DNA from: an uncultured Clostridia bacterium
GTDB taxonomy: Bacteria; Bacillota; Clostridia; TANB77; CAG-508
NCBI GenBank assembly: GCA_934162365.1
Contig: CAKPIK010000003.1
Location: 62,001 to 126,000 of the forward strand
Direction of reading: 5' to 3'
Length of the DNA stretch: 64,000 nt
In this document: positions 1 to 8,965 of the stretch, in pieces
Numbering within the stretch: the stretch's first letter is position 1
How the letters are laid out: every line of letters starts with the position of its first letter
The notes under the pieces: generated by a model
What the model saw: the letters and a program-made list of their open reading frames with translations, nothing else
Database searches by the model: none
Told to the model about the DNA's origin: nothing
Program-made: the position numbers and the translations under genes

Positions 1-213
1 AGTGTACATTGTTTTTCCAACCCCACTTGGTCCTTCTAGATATAAATTGTATCCTTTTATATCGACATTTAGTCCAAATTCCAATGCCTTTATTCCTCTT
101 TCTTGACCTATTCCAGTACTAATTGGTTCAAGTTCCTCTGTTGTTTCAAAAGGTAATTTTTCTGGATTACAATATTTCTTTAAATTTCTATAAGATAACT
201 CCGTATTTTTCAT
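1..213 (-). CDS. Lon-family (LonB-like, AAA_32/S16) ATP-dependent protease, N-terminal part
   Basis: The first 71 codons are visible; the gene runs off the left edge. The N-terminal pattern (L-S-Y-R-N-L, then T-T-E-E-L-E-P and G-Q-E-R-G-I-K-A-L-E-F-G) followed by a Walker A motif GPSGVGKT at residues 61-68 is typical of the Lon-related ATP-dependent proteases of COG1067, which join an AAA domain to a Lon-type Ser-Lys protease domain. The protease half is outside the window, so activity is inferred from family. The ATG has a GGAG ribosome site a few bases upstream. It is the last visible gene of a co-directional run with rimI and tsaB, 59 bases after rimI. Confidence 0.8.
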   Translation of the reverse strand, partial: MKNTELSYRNLKKYCNPEKLPFETTEELEPISTGIGQERGIKALEFGLNVDIKGYNLYLEGPSGVGKTMYT

Positions 214-272
214 TAGTTTTTCTCCTTTATATATACTCATTAAATTCTAAATTTTTAGCAATTATAATTTAA

Positions 273-716
273 TTATGTCTGCAATTTTAATGTCATAATA
301 ATAGCATCATCTATATTGTTATAATATTTTTTTCTTCTTCCCACTTCTTCAAAATTATATTTTTTATATAACTTTATTGCAGTTTCATTTTTAACATTAA
401 CCTCTAGTGTTATACATTGTAGATTTTGCTTTTGTGCCATATTTATAAGTTCTTTAAGTAATTGCGCTCCTATATGTTTACCACGTTTATCTTTTTTTAC
501 AACAATATTAGTAATATGTGCTTCATCTATTGGTTTCCATATTCCAGCATATCCAACAACCTCATCATTATATAAAGCGACAATATATGATGATAGACTG
601 TTTTGAAGTTCCTTTTCTAGTACGTTAGCTGTCCAAAACTCGTCAAATTGTTCAGGCATAATATCTTTAATTTTTTCAAGATGAGATTGATTCATTTTTT
701 CAATTACAATATTCAT
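273..716 (-). CDS. rimI: Ribosomal protein S18-alanine N-acetyltransferase
   Basis: A GNAT acetyltransferase of 147 residues, the usual RimI length. The acetyl-CoA pyrophosphate loop R-G-K-H-I-G is at 78-83, followed by the I-T-L-E-V segment with the conserved glutamate near 105 and the family ending N-x-x-A-I-x-L-Y-x-K-Y-N-F. RimI acetylates the N-terminal alanine of ribosomal protein S18. It sits 6 bases after tsaB, the standard tsaB-rimI neighbourhood in Firmicutes, which supports RimI over a generic GNAT. Confidence 0.88.
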   Translation of the reverse strand: MNIVIEKMNQSHLEKIKDIMPEQFDEFWTANVLEKELQNSLSSYIVALYNDEVVGYAGIWKPIDEAHITNIVVKKDKRGKHIGAQLLKELINMAQKQNLQCITLEVNVKNETAIKLYKKYNFEEVGRRKKYYNNIDDAIIMTLKLQT

Positions 717-722
717 TAATTC

Positions 723-1394
723 CTATCTTTCTGCATTAGATTTTCTTAAGTAAATTGGGCTTAAATTATTTGAATCTACTGCTTGCCCATTTTTTTCAAA
801 AGCAACCAATGCTATATTTCTAGCATTTACACTATTTATTTTTTTATCCTCTGTTATTATTGCATTTTTCAATTTTGATTTTATCACATCTTTATGAACT
901 ATACTACCATTTCCAACAAAAAATATTTTTTTATTTTCATCTTCAAAAGCATTTACTATATTGTCTATATTATCAAATTTAAATTCTTCAACTTGTTTAT
1001 AATCTTTTCCGTTTTTTTCAAATAATCCATAATATACATTATCGTTTTTTGCATCTATTAAAGAACATATCATACCATCTTCTTCTATATTTCTTGCTAA
1101 TACTTCTAGTGAAGTAACACCAACAGCTTTCTTGTTTTTTGCATCTAAAAACGCTTTCACTGTTGAAACCCCTATACGTATTCCAGTAAATGAACCTGGC
1201 CCAATATCACAAGAAAATAAATCTATATCTGATAAATACATATTATTTTCTTTAAACACTTCGTTTATTAAAGGCATTAATTTTACTGAGTGAGTATTTT
1301 CATCTTCAATTATTTTTTCCATTATTAATTTATCATTTTCTGTAAGCGCTACCGCACATACTTTCCCAGATGTTTCAATTGCTAAAATCTTCAT
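723..1394 (-). CDS. tsaB: tRNA threonylcarbamoyladenosine biosynthesis protein TsaB
   Basis: An ASKHA-fold protein of 223 residues. The N-terminal I-L-A-I-E-T-S strand and the GPGSFTGIRIG motif at 65-75 are diagnostic for TsaB. TsaB is the non-catalytic partner of TsaD in the complex that makes t6A at position 37 of ANN-decoding tRNAs, in the cytoplasm. It lies between a large unknown gene (15 bases upstream) and rimI (6 bases downstream), so it is probably co-transcribed with both. No tsaE or tsaD is in the window. Confidence 0.92.
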   Translation of the reverse strand: MKILAIETSGKVCAVALTENDKLIMEKIIEDENTHSVKLMPLINEVFKENNMYLSDIDLFSCDIGPGSFTGIRIGVSTVKAFLDAKNKKAVGVTSLEVLARNIEEDGMICSLIDAKNDNVYYGLFEKNGKDYKQVEEFKFDNIDNIVNAFEDENKKIFFVGNGSIVHKDVIKSKLKNAIITEDKKINSVNARNIALVAFEKNGQAVDSNNLSPIYLRKSNAER

Positions 1395-1409
1395 ATATTG
1401 CTTCCTTCT

Positions 1410-3704
1410 TTATTTTTCTTCTTCTTTAAAATTTACATCATATTCATAACCACATATAATCATTTCTTTAAATTCAAAATCATTTGTTGCTTTATCTATT
1501 CTAAAAATCTTTTGTTTCTTTAAGTCTAATTTATATTTACTCATATCAAACAATACTGTTTGTTTTACATTCATTCCAAGTGGTAAAGTATTGTTTGTAT
1601 TATCATAGTATATAATATTTGTGTTATATATTAAATGCATATCTTTTTTTATTTTCAATTTGTACAAATTAACTTTATCTATTGTATTTGATGCATTTAT
1701 TGCATCAGTTGGATTTATATAAAATACTTTTATGTCATTCATATTCAATTTATCATTAGAACATAAGTAAACATCTATATCTGTAATTGCATTTATTTTT
1801 TCAATAGCATTATTAATATTTCTTATATAATTATCAATTTGCTTTGTGTATTCTTCTACTGTTGTATTATTGGAAATTTCAATTATTTTGTTTTTATCTT
1901 TTAATGATTCCCTATGTTTCTTATTAGATAATACACTGATTTTTGTTTTGTCATTTTTAATATTTCCAAATATATCAAAAGAATTTACTTCAATTTCATC
2001 TTTCTTAGTTGATAATAATTCTTTTGTATTTTCAAGATTTTCTTTTAAATATTTACTATCACTATTTCTTAAAGCGTTTATACTATCCAATTCATTTGTA
2101 TTAGCTATATATATACTATCTGTTTCTTCTTTAGTAAATAAATCTCTTTGAATACTGTCTGCTTCTATTCCTAAATCTTCTGTATCTTCTTCATAATTAA
2201 ATGTTCTTTGTATTTTTTTAGTTTTTTCTTTTTCTTTTATTACTGTACCAGCATTTAACCCAATTGTTGAATCTTTATTTGCAAATTTCCAAAATTCAAA
2301 AATACTTTTTTTATGTTCTTCTATTTTTTCAATAAACAAAGTTGCGTTTTTAATTTTATTATTAACAACTTCAATTTTATCTTCTAATGCTTTAATATCT
2401 AGGTTATTATCCTTTATTCTGATATTTATTCTATCCAATTCTATGCATATTTTTATTAAATCTTCTATTGTGTATAATTCTTTTTCTTCAATTATAGAAT
2501 TTGCTATTGATTTTTGCATTTCATTTTCTTCTTTAATTTTTTTAGCGTTCAGGTTTTTATTTTTGTTTCTTACAAATTTTCCATTTTTATTTTTAAAGAA
2601 ATATTTGATTTTTCCAAATACGCTTTTTCTACATTCTAAATATGTTGCAACTTGTTTTTCTTTAAATAAATATTCCTTATTCTTTTCTAATTCTTCTTCT
2701 TTTAATTTATCTAATTGTATATCAAGTTTTTCTTTTTCATCAAAAATCTTTTGCAATTCTTTGGCGTTTTTCTTATACTCTTCTTTTATAAATTTTGATA
2801 TATTTTTATAATCTATAACTTTATTATTAAATTCAAATTGTAATTCACCCTTTGGTGATATTTGCGTTTCAAAGTCATAATGATGTGGAAGTTCTGTTCT
2901 TAAAATAAATAACGCTTTAACAACTGTATAAAATTTAACTGCATCTTCTTTTGTCTTAAGTTCTATTTTATAATAACTTTTAATTTTATCATATATATCT
3001 GTTTTCCCAACAATATGTAAGCTTAATTCATTATCAATATCAAACACTTCATATATTTTAGGCCAGTCTTTTGTAAATAACCATATATACTTTTCTAGGT
3101 CTGATATTTCAGATTTTTTCAAGTATCTTTTTGTATAATCCATATAACTTACTGGAACAAAAATAGTTTCATTTTTATTATTTTTATAACACTCTATTTG
3201 CTTTTTCAATAAATAGAAAAATGCACTATAATCTTGGTCCTCTGTTGTAACCATCATAAAATATTTTCCAGTAAATTCAGAATAATATATTTCCCATAGA
3301 TAATTTGTATCGTATTTAACCTTGAAAGGAACATTTTTCCTCATTTTTGCTTGTTCTTCATCTATCTTATCGATTTCTTTTTTATTTATTTTTTCAAGCA
3401 TCTTTAAAAAACTTGCATGTCTAACAAGATTTTCTTCATTTTTTTCATCTAAGTACATTGCTAATGGTAGAGCTTGCTCATATTTTTCTATTACACTGTC
3501 TAATCTATTTTTAGGTGTTAATAATATTTGAATGTCATTTATATTTATATATCTATATACTTTAAAATCTCTTTGTTCATATATTTTAGTAGGCTTATAG
3601 TCTACATCTTTATACATCATTAAAAAATCTGGAAGTTTCTCTAAATCCAAACCTATATATTGTAAATTTTGTAAAATTATACTCTCTTCATTTGTTTCAA
3701 ACAT
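1410..3704 (-). CDS. Large coiled-coil protein of unknown function (764 aa)
   Basis: I do not recognise a named family. There is no signal peptide or membrane segment. Residues 1-300 look globular, with many aromatic residues (repeated Y-W, F-Y and W-x-F patches). About 305-480 is charged and heptad-like (rich in E, K, I and L), probably coiled coil. About 490-640 is low-complexity and polar, and the last 120 residues look folded again. The start has a good GGAGG site 8 bases upstream and a clear promoter. It opens the transcript that continues into tsaB, rimI and the Lon-like gene. A cytoplasmic scaffold or sensor is possible, but nothing in the sequence proves it. Confidence 0.7.
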   Translation of the reverse strand: MFETNEESIILQNLQYIGLDLEKLPDFLMMYKDVDYKPTKIYEQRDFKVYRYININDIQILLTPKNRLDSVIEKYEQALPLAMYLDEKNEENLVRHASFLKMLEKINKKEIDKIDEEQAKMRKNVPFKVKYDTNYLWEIYYSEFTGKYFMMVTTEDQDYSAFFYLLKKQIECYKNNKNETIFVPVSYMDYTKRYLKKSEISDLEKYIWLFTKDWPKIYEVFDIDNELSLHIVGKTDIYDKIKSYYKIELKTKEDAVKFYTVVKALFILRTELPHHYDFETQISPKGELQFEFNNKVIDYKNISKFIKEEYKKNAKELQKIFDEKEKLDIQLDKLKEEELEKNKEYLFKEKQVATYLECRKSVFGKIKYFFKNKNGKFVRNKNKNLNAKKIKEENEMQKSIANSIIEEKELYTIEDLIKICIELDRINIRIKDNNLDIKALEDKIEVVNNKIKNATLFIEKIEEHKKSIFEFWKFANKDSTIGLNAGTVIKEKEKTKKIQRTFNYEEDTEDLGIEADSIQRDLFTKEETDSIYIANTNELDSINALRNSDSKYLKENLENTKELLSTKKDEIEVNSFDIFGNIKNDKTKISVLSNKKHRESLKDKNKIIEISNNTTVEEYTKQIDNYIRNINNAIEKINAITDIDVYLCSNDKLNMNDIKVFYINPTDAINASNTIDKVNLYKLKIKKDMHLIYNTNIIYYDNTNNTLPLGMNVKQTVLFDMSKYKLDLKKQKIFRIDKATNDFEFKEMIICGYEYDVNFKEEEK

Positions 3705-3746
3705 TTAAATATCCTCCATGATATTTTACCTATTTATACATTTGAT

Positions 3747-3776
3747 AGTATATCATAAAAGTATTTTTTTGTACAA
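3747..3776 (-). promoter_or_regulatory. Sigma-A-type promoter for the unknown-tsaB-rimI transcript
   Basis: On the minus strand TTGTAC, 18 bases, then TATACT preceded by TG (extended -10). It lies about 45 bases before the ATG of the 764-residue protein. Confidence 0.6.
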
Positions 3777-3862
3777 GATTTTTCAAATTTTTTATATGAA
3801 TTCAATAATTAATTTTTTCGCATATTAAAATACGTTTTAAAATTTCATACAACGTTTTGTTT

Positions 3863-3887
3863 TACCCTATAATTTTATTGTAGGGTA
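3863..3887. other. Inverted repeat TACCCTA / TAGGGTA in the intergenic gap
   Basis: Perfect 7-base arms separated by 11 bases, lying between the end of the DUF4363 gene and the promoter of the next unit. There is no long T-tract on either side, so it is a weak terminator at best. The rest of the 3705-3934 gap holds only the promoter noted separately. Confidence 0.3.
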
Positions 3888-3934
3888 TTTTCGCCCACCC
3901 TAAAGACATTACTTATAATAAAGACTGTAAATAT

Positions 3935-4318
3935 TTAGAATATGCTTCTCACGCTAAATTTTTCTTTATCTTCTATATGTTGCAATATAAATACTGTTGT
4001 AGCAGTTTCATTTTGAGCCTCATCATATTCTTGTACATTTATATAGGCTGATAATCTTGTTATCTCTGTTCCAACTTTCTCTAATTCATCATGTTCTATA
4101 TAATATGCAAGTTTACCGTATCTTTTTTCCCACTCATTATTTATATTGCTCATTTTAGAAGTAATTTTCTCATTATTTTTATCTTTTAAGCTTTGTTCTA
4201 AGCTCGACAATTCTTCAGTAAGTAAATTTACTGAAGTTTTTGTGTAATTATTTGTAATAACATCTAATGTTACAATTAAAGCAATCACAAAAAAAATTAT
4301 AATAAATTCTTTATACAT
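3935..4318 (-). CDS. DUF4363 family membrane-anchored protein
   Basis: 127 residues with one N-terminal membrane segment (about 5-22) and a helical domain outside or inside the membrane. The K-T-S-V-N-L-L-T-E-E-L-x-x-L-E-x-x-L pattern and the W-E-K-R-Y-G-K-L-A-Y-Y-I-E-H-D-E-L segment match DUF4363 proteins of Clostridia. These are regularly encoded next to a DUF421 (YetF-like) gene, as here, with a 32-base gap. Function is unknown; the pairing suggests a joint membrane role, and DUF421 proteins have been linked to spore or envelope biology. Confidence 0.75.
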   Translation of the reverse strand: MYKEFIIIFFVIALIVTLDVITNNYTKTSVNLLTEELSSLEQSLKDKNNEKITSKMSNINNEWEKRYGKLAYYIEHDELEKVGTEITRLSAYINVQEYDEAQNETATTVFILQHIEDKEKFSVRSIF

Positions 4319-4350
4319 AAGAACTCCTCAATATTAATATTAATTTTCTA

Positions 4351-5022
4351 TTATTCTTCTTTTTTCTGACAAAAGAACTCATTTTTTCCATCAATTGTTG
4401 CAATCAAAGTATTTTCTGGTTTTGCATCAAACTTTTTCAATTGTGCTATCAACCATTTTTCATCTTTTCCTATTGATTTCAAGTTCTTTTCCATAATTTT
4501 CCCATCTATAACTAAATCATATGATATTCCTTCATACTCCGGACTTATATTTAAGTCTTCGGCTATAACATTTCTTTTTTCTGGTTTTTGAATAACAGTA
4601 ACTTCACCATTTGTCTCTAATATTGCGTATTCTACGTCGCCTAGATTAAAAACATTATTGCTTCTTAATTTTTCTTCTAATTCATTTAATGTTAATCTTT
4701 CTTTTCTTAAAACCTTTTCATCTATTTTCCCTCTATATATTAACAACGAAGGTTGACCTGACATAATTGCCCTCATTTTTAAGCTTTTCATATTAATAAT
4801 AGATATAAGCATATGCATTATAAGTAAACCAAGTATTGGAATTATTCCATTAGTAATTGGAATTCCAAGTTCAGTCATTGGAACAGATGCAAGGTCTGCA
4901 ATCATTATTGATATTGCAAGCTCAAAAGGTTGAAGTTGCCCTATTTCTCTTTTTCCCATTAATCTCATAACAATTAAAACAATTATATATAAAATTATTG
5001 CACGAATAAAAGTCACTAACAT
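4351..5022 (-). CDS. DUF421 (YetF/YcaP-type) membrane protein
   Basis: 223 residues with three N-terminal membrane helices within the first 80 residues, then a soluble domain. The motif L-M-G-K-R-E-I-G-Q-L-Q-P-F-E-L-A is the hallmark of DUF421. In the C-terminal domain the N-V-F-N-L-G-D-V-E-Y-A-I-L-E stretch also fits the family (YetF domain). The start has GGGAG 8 bases upstream. It is the first gene of the pair with DUF4363. The biochemical role is unknown. Confidence 0.88.
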   Translation of the reverse strand: MLVTFIRAIILYIIVLIVMRLMGKREIGQLQPFELAISIMIADLASVPMTELGIPITNGIIPILGLLIMHMLISIINMKSLKMRAIMSGQPSLLIYRGKIDEKVLRKERLTLNELEEKLRSNNVFNLGDVEYAILETNGEVTVIQKPEKRNVIAEDLNISPEYEGISYDLVIDGKIMEKNLKSIGKDEKWLIAQLKKFDAKPENTLIATIDGKNEFFCQKKEE

Positions 5023-5159
5023 TTTTATCTCCCAAATCTGTCATTTTTATTTTATTTTTTCAATTTTTTTAAATAATATTCTTTTGAATTTATTTTTTGT
5101 ATATTTTTTATGTTTTTGTTAAAAATATATATGTAACTAAATATTTAGGAGGTTTTATT

Positions 5160-5537
5160 ATGTCTAATAATCAAGACAATGTCAGGTCTAGAAATAATAC
5201 TTCAACATTTGGGCAAATAGTTGGTAGACTTGTAACTGCAGCTATTGTTCTTGCAATAACAGCATTTTTTACTCCTGGTTTTACAATAAATAATATTTGG
5301 TCTTTAGCAGTTGCTGCTATTGTTCTTACTATAATAGATTATTTAATAGTAAAATTTACAGGATTAGATGCAACTCCTTTTGGTAAGGGATTTGTAGGAT
5401 TTGTTTTAGCTGCCGTTACATTATATGTAACTCAATATTTTGTTGCAGGTTACTCTATTTCTTGGATTGCTGCAATTATTGGTGCTGTAATATACGGTAT
5501 TGTTGACTATATAATACCTGGAAATCAAGAAATGTAG
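5160..5537 (+). CDS. Phage-holin-family 4-TM membrane protein (YvlD-like)
   Basis: 125 residues from the ATG that follows a strong AGGAGG at 5147-5152. An in-frame extension to 5097 has no ribosome site and is rejected. There are four short hydrophobic segments, separated by G-F-T-I-N-N, D-A-T-P-F-G-K-G-F and A-G-Y-S-I-S-W. The closing I-V-D-Y-I-I-P pattern matches the YvlD/phage holin 4_2 superfamily (COG1950). Chromosomal copies are usually not lysis proteins but envelope-stress membrane proteins. It is one of the few plus-strand genes and is isolated, ending in a strong bidirectional terminator. Confidence 0.75.
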   Translation: MSNNQDNVRSRNNTSTFGQIVGRLVTAAIVLAITAFFTPGFTINNIWSLAVAAIVLTIIDYLIVKFTGLDATPFGKGFVGFVLAAVTLYVTQYFVAGYSISWIAAIIGAVIYGIVDYIIPGNQEM

Positions 5538-5540
5538 TAA

Positions 5541-5579
5541 AACAAAAATCTCTAGCAATTAATGCTAGAGATTTTTGTT
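5541..5579. terminator. Bidirectional terminator between the holin-like gene and pgi
   Basis: Perfect 17-bp stem (5541-5557 with 5563-5579), 5-base loop and A/T tracts built into both ends. The two flanking genes converge on it. Confidence 0.9.
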
Positions 5580-5586
5580 TATTGTT

Positions 5587-6888
5587 TTAATAACCTGGTT
5601 TTTCTAATAATTTAAACATATTAGTTTTATATTTTTCTACCCCTGGTTGGTTAAATGGATTTACTCCTAATATTTTACCAGACATTGCACATGCAAGTTC
5701 AAAGAAGTATATTAATTCCCCTATTGCTTCTTCATTTAGGTTTTCTATATTAATTAATATGTTAGGCACATCCCCTTCTATATGTGCTTTTATTGTTCCT
5801 TCCATTGCTTTTTTATTTATATAATCTAATGATTTATTTGTTAAATAATTTAATCCATCTAAATTATCTTCATCTGGCTTTATACTTAAATCTTGTTTTG
5901 TATTTAAAATATTTAATACAGTTTCAAATAAATTTCTTCTACCTTCTTGTATATATTGTCCCATTGAATGTAAGTCTGTTGAAAAGTCTACTCCTGCTGG
6001 GAATATTCCCTTTAGGTCTTTTCCTTCACTTTCTCCATATAATTGTTTCCACCATTCTGTAAAATAGTGAAGTTTAGGCTCATAATTTACTAATATTTCT
6101 ATGTCTTTATCATCTAAATACAATAGGTTTCTTACAACTGCATATTGATAGCACTCATTATATTTTATATTGCTATCCATATATTTTTCTTTTGCAATTT
6201 GAGCACCTTTCATTAGTTTATCTATATCTATCCCTGCTGTTGCTATCGGCAATAATCCAACTGCTGTTAGAACTGAATATCTACCACCAATATTATCTGG
6301 AATAACAAAAGTTTCATAGCCTTCTTCATCTGCTAGAGTTTTTAAAGCTCCTTTTTGCTTATCTGTTGTTACATAAATTCTTTTCTTTGCTTCTTCTATT
6401 CCATATTTGTTTTCTAAAATTTCTCTAAATATCCTAAATGCAATTGCAGGTTCTGTTGTTGTTCCTGATTTTGAAATTACATTTACTGAAAAGTCCTTAT
6501 TACCTATTAAATCAATTAAATCTAATATATATCTTGGACTCATATTATTTCCGGCAAAAAATATTTTTGGAGTTTTTGCTCTTTTTTCATAGTTATAAAA
6601 AGTATGTGTTAAACTTTCTATAACAGCTCTTGCTCCAAGATATGATCCACCAATTCCTATAACAACTAATATTTCTGAATCTTTTTGTATTTTTTGAGCA
6701 GCTTTTTTTATCCTTTCAAATTCTTCTTTATCATAATTAACTGGAAGTTCAAGCCATCCTAAAAATTCTTTTTCATCATTCTTCTTTTTCCAGAATTCTT
6801 CATGAATTTTAGAAACTTTATCACTATATTTTAATATCTCACTTTGTGAAATACTTGTGTTAGATAAATCTAATTTTATACTTGACAT
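5587..6888 (-). CDS. pgi: Glucose-6-phosphate isomerase
   Basis: 433 residues, close to the short Gram-positive type. Motifs are GIGGSYLG at 78-85, SKSGTTTE at 139-146 (phosphate binding) and the PGI signature DNIGGRYSVLT at 198-208. The G-E-S-E-G-K catalytic-glutamate region follows, with a C-terminal G-V-E-x-Y-K signature. It interconverts glucose-6-phosphate and fructose-6-phosphate in the cytoplasm. It has its own promoter and ends in the bidirectional terminator, so it is monocistronic. Confidence 0.96.
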   Translation of the reverse strand: MSSIKLDLSNTSISQSEILKYSDKVSKIHEEFWKKKNDEKEFLGWLELPVNYDKEEFERIKKAAQKIQKDSEILVVIGIGGSYLGARAVIESLTHTFYNYEKRAKTPKIFFAGNNMSPRYILDLIDLIGNKDFSVNVISKSGTTTEPAIAFRIFREILENKYGIEEAKKRIYVTTDKQKGALKTLADEEGYETFVIPDNIGGRYSVLTAVGLLPIATAGIDIDKLMKGAQIAKEKYMDSNIKYNECYQYAVVRNLLYLDDKDIEILVNYEPKLHYFTEWWKQLYGESEGKDLKGIFPAGVDFSTDLHSMGQYIQEGRRNLFETVLNILNTKQDLSIKPDEDNLDGLNYLTNKSLDYINKKAMEGTIKAHIEGDVPNILINIENLNEEAIGELIYFFELACAMSGKILGVNPFNQPGVEKYKTNMFKLLEKPGY

Positions 6889-6924
6889 ATAACCCCTCTT
6901 TTCTCTTAAGTATTTTATGAATAT

Positions 6925-6953
6925 ATTGTATATTTCTTTACTATATTTGTCAA
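6925..6953 (-). promoter_or_regulatory. Promoter of pgi
   Basis: Minus strand TTGACA, 17 bases, TACAAT. It is about 35 bases before the ATG, just after the terminator of the upstream sortase locus. Confidence 0.75.
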
Positions 6954-6955
6954 TG

Positions 6956-6985
6956 AAAAATGCCTGCTTTTACGCAGACATTTTT
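6956..6985 (-). terminator. Terminator of the srtB transcript
   Basis: Imperfect hairpin (TGCCTGC with GCAGACA) extended by A5/T5 and followed by a T-tract on the minus strand, 22 bases after the stop of the 365-residue protein. Confidence 0.75.
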
Positions 6986-7007
6986 TTGTGTTTTTCTTAT
7001 ACTTTTC

Positions 7008-8105
7008 TTATTTTTGTACAATATAACCTGAAATTGATTTTGAATACATATCATCTGTTATAGATTCGTATCTATTTCCTTTATAATCATCTGTAAATCC
7101 ATTATATGCTTTATAAATGTCACCTGTTTCTTTGTTGTATACTCTTTCATATCCAAGAGTTGCATCGCTTTGTTTTTGGCTCATTCTATCATATGCTGCA
7201 CTTCTTGATTCCCATGATGACATTATTCCATCTGATATTTGGTTACATATACTTCTTACACTCTGGAATGTTTTCATAACAGAATCTTGTTGGCTATTAA
7301 ATTGACTAACAAATGAATCTGTAAAATTTAATGATGAAACCATTTGATTTAAAGTTTCTTCCCAGTTTATAAATTCGTCTTTAGGTGCTGTTATAAATAC
7401 TGTATTATATACATTTAAATAATATATATCTATTTGTTTTCCTGACATTATATTTTCATAAACATAATATGGTCCTGGGTCATATACATATGCTGTAAAT
7501 AATCCTTCTGCCTCTTTTCCATTCTCATCTTTGAAGGTTGCTCTTAATATATCTCCACCAATTGCTGATGTTCCTAACTTTTCAACAACTGAAAAATCTG
7601 TTAGAGTTGGAAATGTAAAGGCTGCAGTATTATTTAAAGTACCTAAATCATTAAATATTTTATAAAATCCTTCTGTATCTTTAGTTGCAATTACACTTGT
7701 TTTTGCAAACATACTGTTTGGATAATATTTTTTCTGCCAATTTTTTGCAGCTTCTGATTTATTATATCCCTCTGTTTTCATATTAAAAAACATTTGATAA
7801 GTTGGTTTTTCTGGATTATAAACTTTTATTGTGTAATGAATATTATCTCCTAGAGTATCCACTTTCCACCCTTCTGGAACTTTCATTGTGAATAATCCAT
7901 TATTGTAATCTGTTAGTTTAATAGATTTAGCTTCACTCTCTACTATTTTTACGTCTTCATTTTTTGATGCCAAAATACCACCACCTTTTGATGAATTTTC
8001 TCCTTCCGTTCCTAAAAATCCTGTGCTAGCTGCAACTATTAATAAAATTACTGCTATTACTACTGCTGCTATTATTAGATTTTTCTTAGTTAAAAATTTT
8101 TTCAT
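7008..8105 (-). CDS. Membrane-anchored extracytoplasmic protein of unknown function, coupled to srtB
   Basis: 365 residues: short basic start, one membrane helix (about 10-28), a G-rich linker, then a secreted domain. Residues 70-260 have a PsbP/lipoprotein-like flavour (N-G-L-F-T-M-K-V-P-E-G-W-K-V). The C-terminal 100 residues contain a conserved-looking W-E-S-R-S-x-A-Y-D-R-M-S-Q-K-Q-S-D-A and G-Y-E-R-V-Y-N-K-E-T-G-D-I-Y-K-A-Y-N-G-F pattern. I cannot name the family. Its ATG lies inside the 3-prime end of srtB (20-base overlap), which implies translational coupling and a shared cell-surface role. No sortase signal is present; it is probably held by the N-terminal helix. Confidence 0.72.
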   Translation of the reverse strand: MKKFLTKKNLIIAAVVIAVILLIVAASTGFLGTEGENSSKGGGILASKNEDVKIVESEAKSIKLTDYNNGLFTMKVPEGWKVDTLGDNIHYTIKVYNPEKPTYQMFFNMKTEGYNKSEAAKNWQKKYYPNSMFAKTSVIATKDTEGFYKIFNDLGTLNNTAAFTFPTLTDFSVVEKLGTSAIGGDILRATFKDENGKEAEGLFTAYVYDPGPYYVYENIMSGKQIDIYYLNVYNTVFITAPKDEFINWEETLNQMVSSLNFTDSFVSQFNSQQDSVMKTFQSVRSICNQISDGIMSSWESRSAAYDRMSQKQSDATLGYERVYNKETGDIYKAYNGFTDDYKGNRYESITDDMYSKSISGYIVQK

Positions 8106-8877
8106 TTTTTATTCCCCCCTCTATAATTTTTTTAGCATGAACCACAACTCTATATTTTTTCTTGTCTGAACATGTTGATAGAGTTAATATTGTATCATCT
8201 TTTGAAACGTCAACATTAAAATCTTTTATACTTCTATATTTTATTGTATTTATAAATTTCTCAAATTGTTTAGTATTAGAAAAGTCTGTATTAATATAAT
8301 AGCTTTCTTTTTTTATTTCATATATAGAAAATATTTGGTAAGTACTTTTCTCATTTTCTGTAATAAAAACTATTTTTCTATTATTTTCATTATCATACCA
8401 ATCAGAATTTAAAGCTTTATGCAAATCTCCAAACATAGAGCCATCTTTTCTATTATGACCATAAACAACAAGGTTTTTATCTTTTCCATCAAGTTTATTT
8501 CTATAATCTGCAAAAATCCAACCAGCTGTATTTTCACTCTTATCAAAACTATGCTCTAGATAATATTCGTTGTCTTTAGTTTGTACAATTGGATATTCAA
8601 TATTTAGACTCTCTAACCCAACCCAAGCAACAGTATCACTATTTTGTTCTTTTAGTTTGCTAAAGTCTATTTCATATTCTTTTTCATTATTCTCATCTTC
8701 TTGAACTCTTACTGCACTATTTATTTGCTGAGCTAGTTCCTTATTATTTTTATTATCTTTATACCATATAAATATATTAATTCCAGAATATATCAGCATA
8801 GCAAACAAGACACCATAAATAATCATATATATAAATATTTTTTTATTATTTTTTTTAGGTTTTTGTTTTCTACTCAT
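8086..8877 (-). CDS. srtB: Class B sortase
   Basis: 263 residues from the second ATG (8877), which has GAAGGA at the right distance. The first in-frame ATG (8895) has no ribosome site and overlaps that one. There is one N-terminal membrane helix (about 14-38), then a sortase fold. The catalytic triad is His141 (Y-G-H-N), Cys236 (L-S-T-C) and Arg243 (Y-R-V-V-V-H-A). The long helix between strands and the N-terminal extension are class B features. It covalently attaches surface proteins to peptidoglycan. The gene just upstream encodes a protein ending in an NPKTG sorting signal, the likely substrate. Confidence 0.92.
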   Translation of the reverse strand: MSRKQKPKKNNKKIFIYMIIYGVLFAMLIYSGINIFIWYKDNKNNKELAQQINSAVRVQEDENNEKEYEIDFSKLKEQNSDTVAWVGLESLNIEYPIVQTKDNEYYLEHSFDKSENTAGWIFADYRNKLDGKDKNLVVYGHNRKDGSMFGDLHKALNSDWYDNENNRKIVFITENEKSTYQIFSIYEIKKESYYINTDFSNTKQFEKFINTIKYRSIKDFNVDVSKDDTILTLSTCSDKKKYRVVVHAKKIIEGGIKNEKIFN

Positions 8878-8936
8878 TAATATTTTTCCTTCCATAGAAC
8901 AAAGCCAAAGTAAATTTAACTCAAACTATTATACAA

Positions 8937-8965
8937 AAAGACTAGCTGATTAATTGCTAGTCTTT
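8937..8965 (-). terminator. Terminator between the NPKTG protein and srtB
   Basis: Perfect 10-bp stem AAAGACTAGC / GCTAGTCTTT with a 9-base loop and a short T-tract on the minus strand. It overlaps the stop codon of the NPKTG gene. A TATAAT follows at once on the minus strand, so srtB may have its own start or depend on read-through. Confidence 0.75.

Noticed and set aside
3863..3887. Inverted repeat as a full terminator of the DUF4363 gene
   Set aside because: No T-tract follows on the minus strand and the stem is only 7 bp; kept only as a repeat.
5097..5159. 21-residue N-terminal extension of the holin-like protein
   Set aside because: No ribosome site upstream, while AGGAGG precedes the ATG at 5160.
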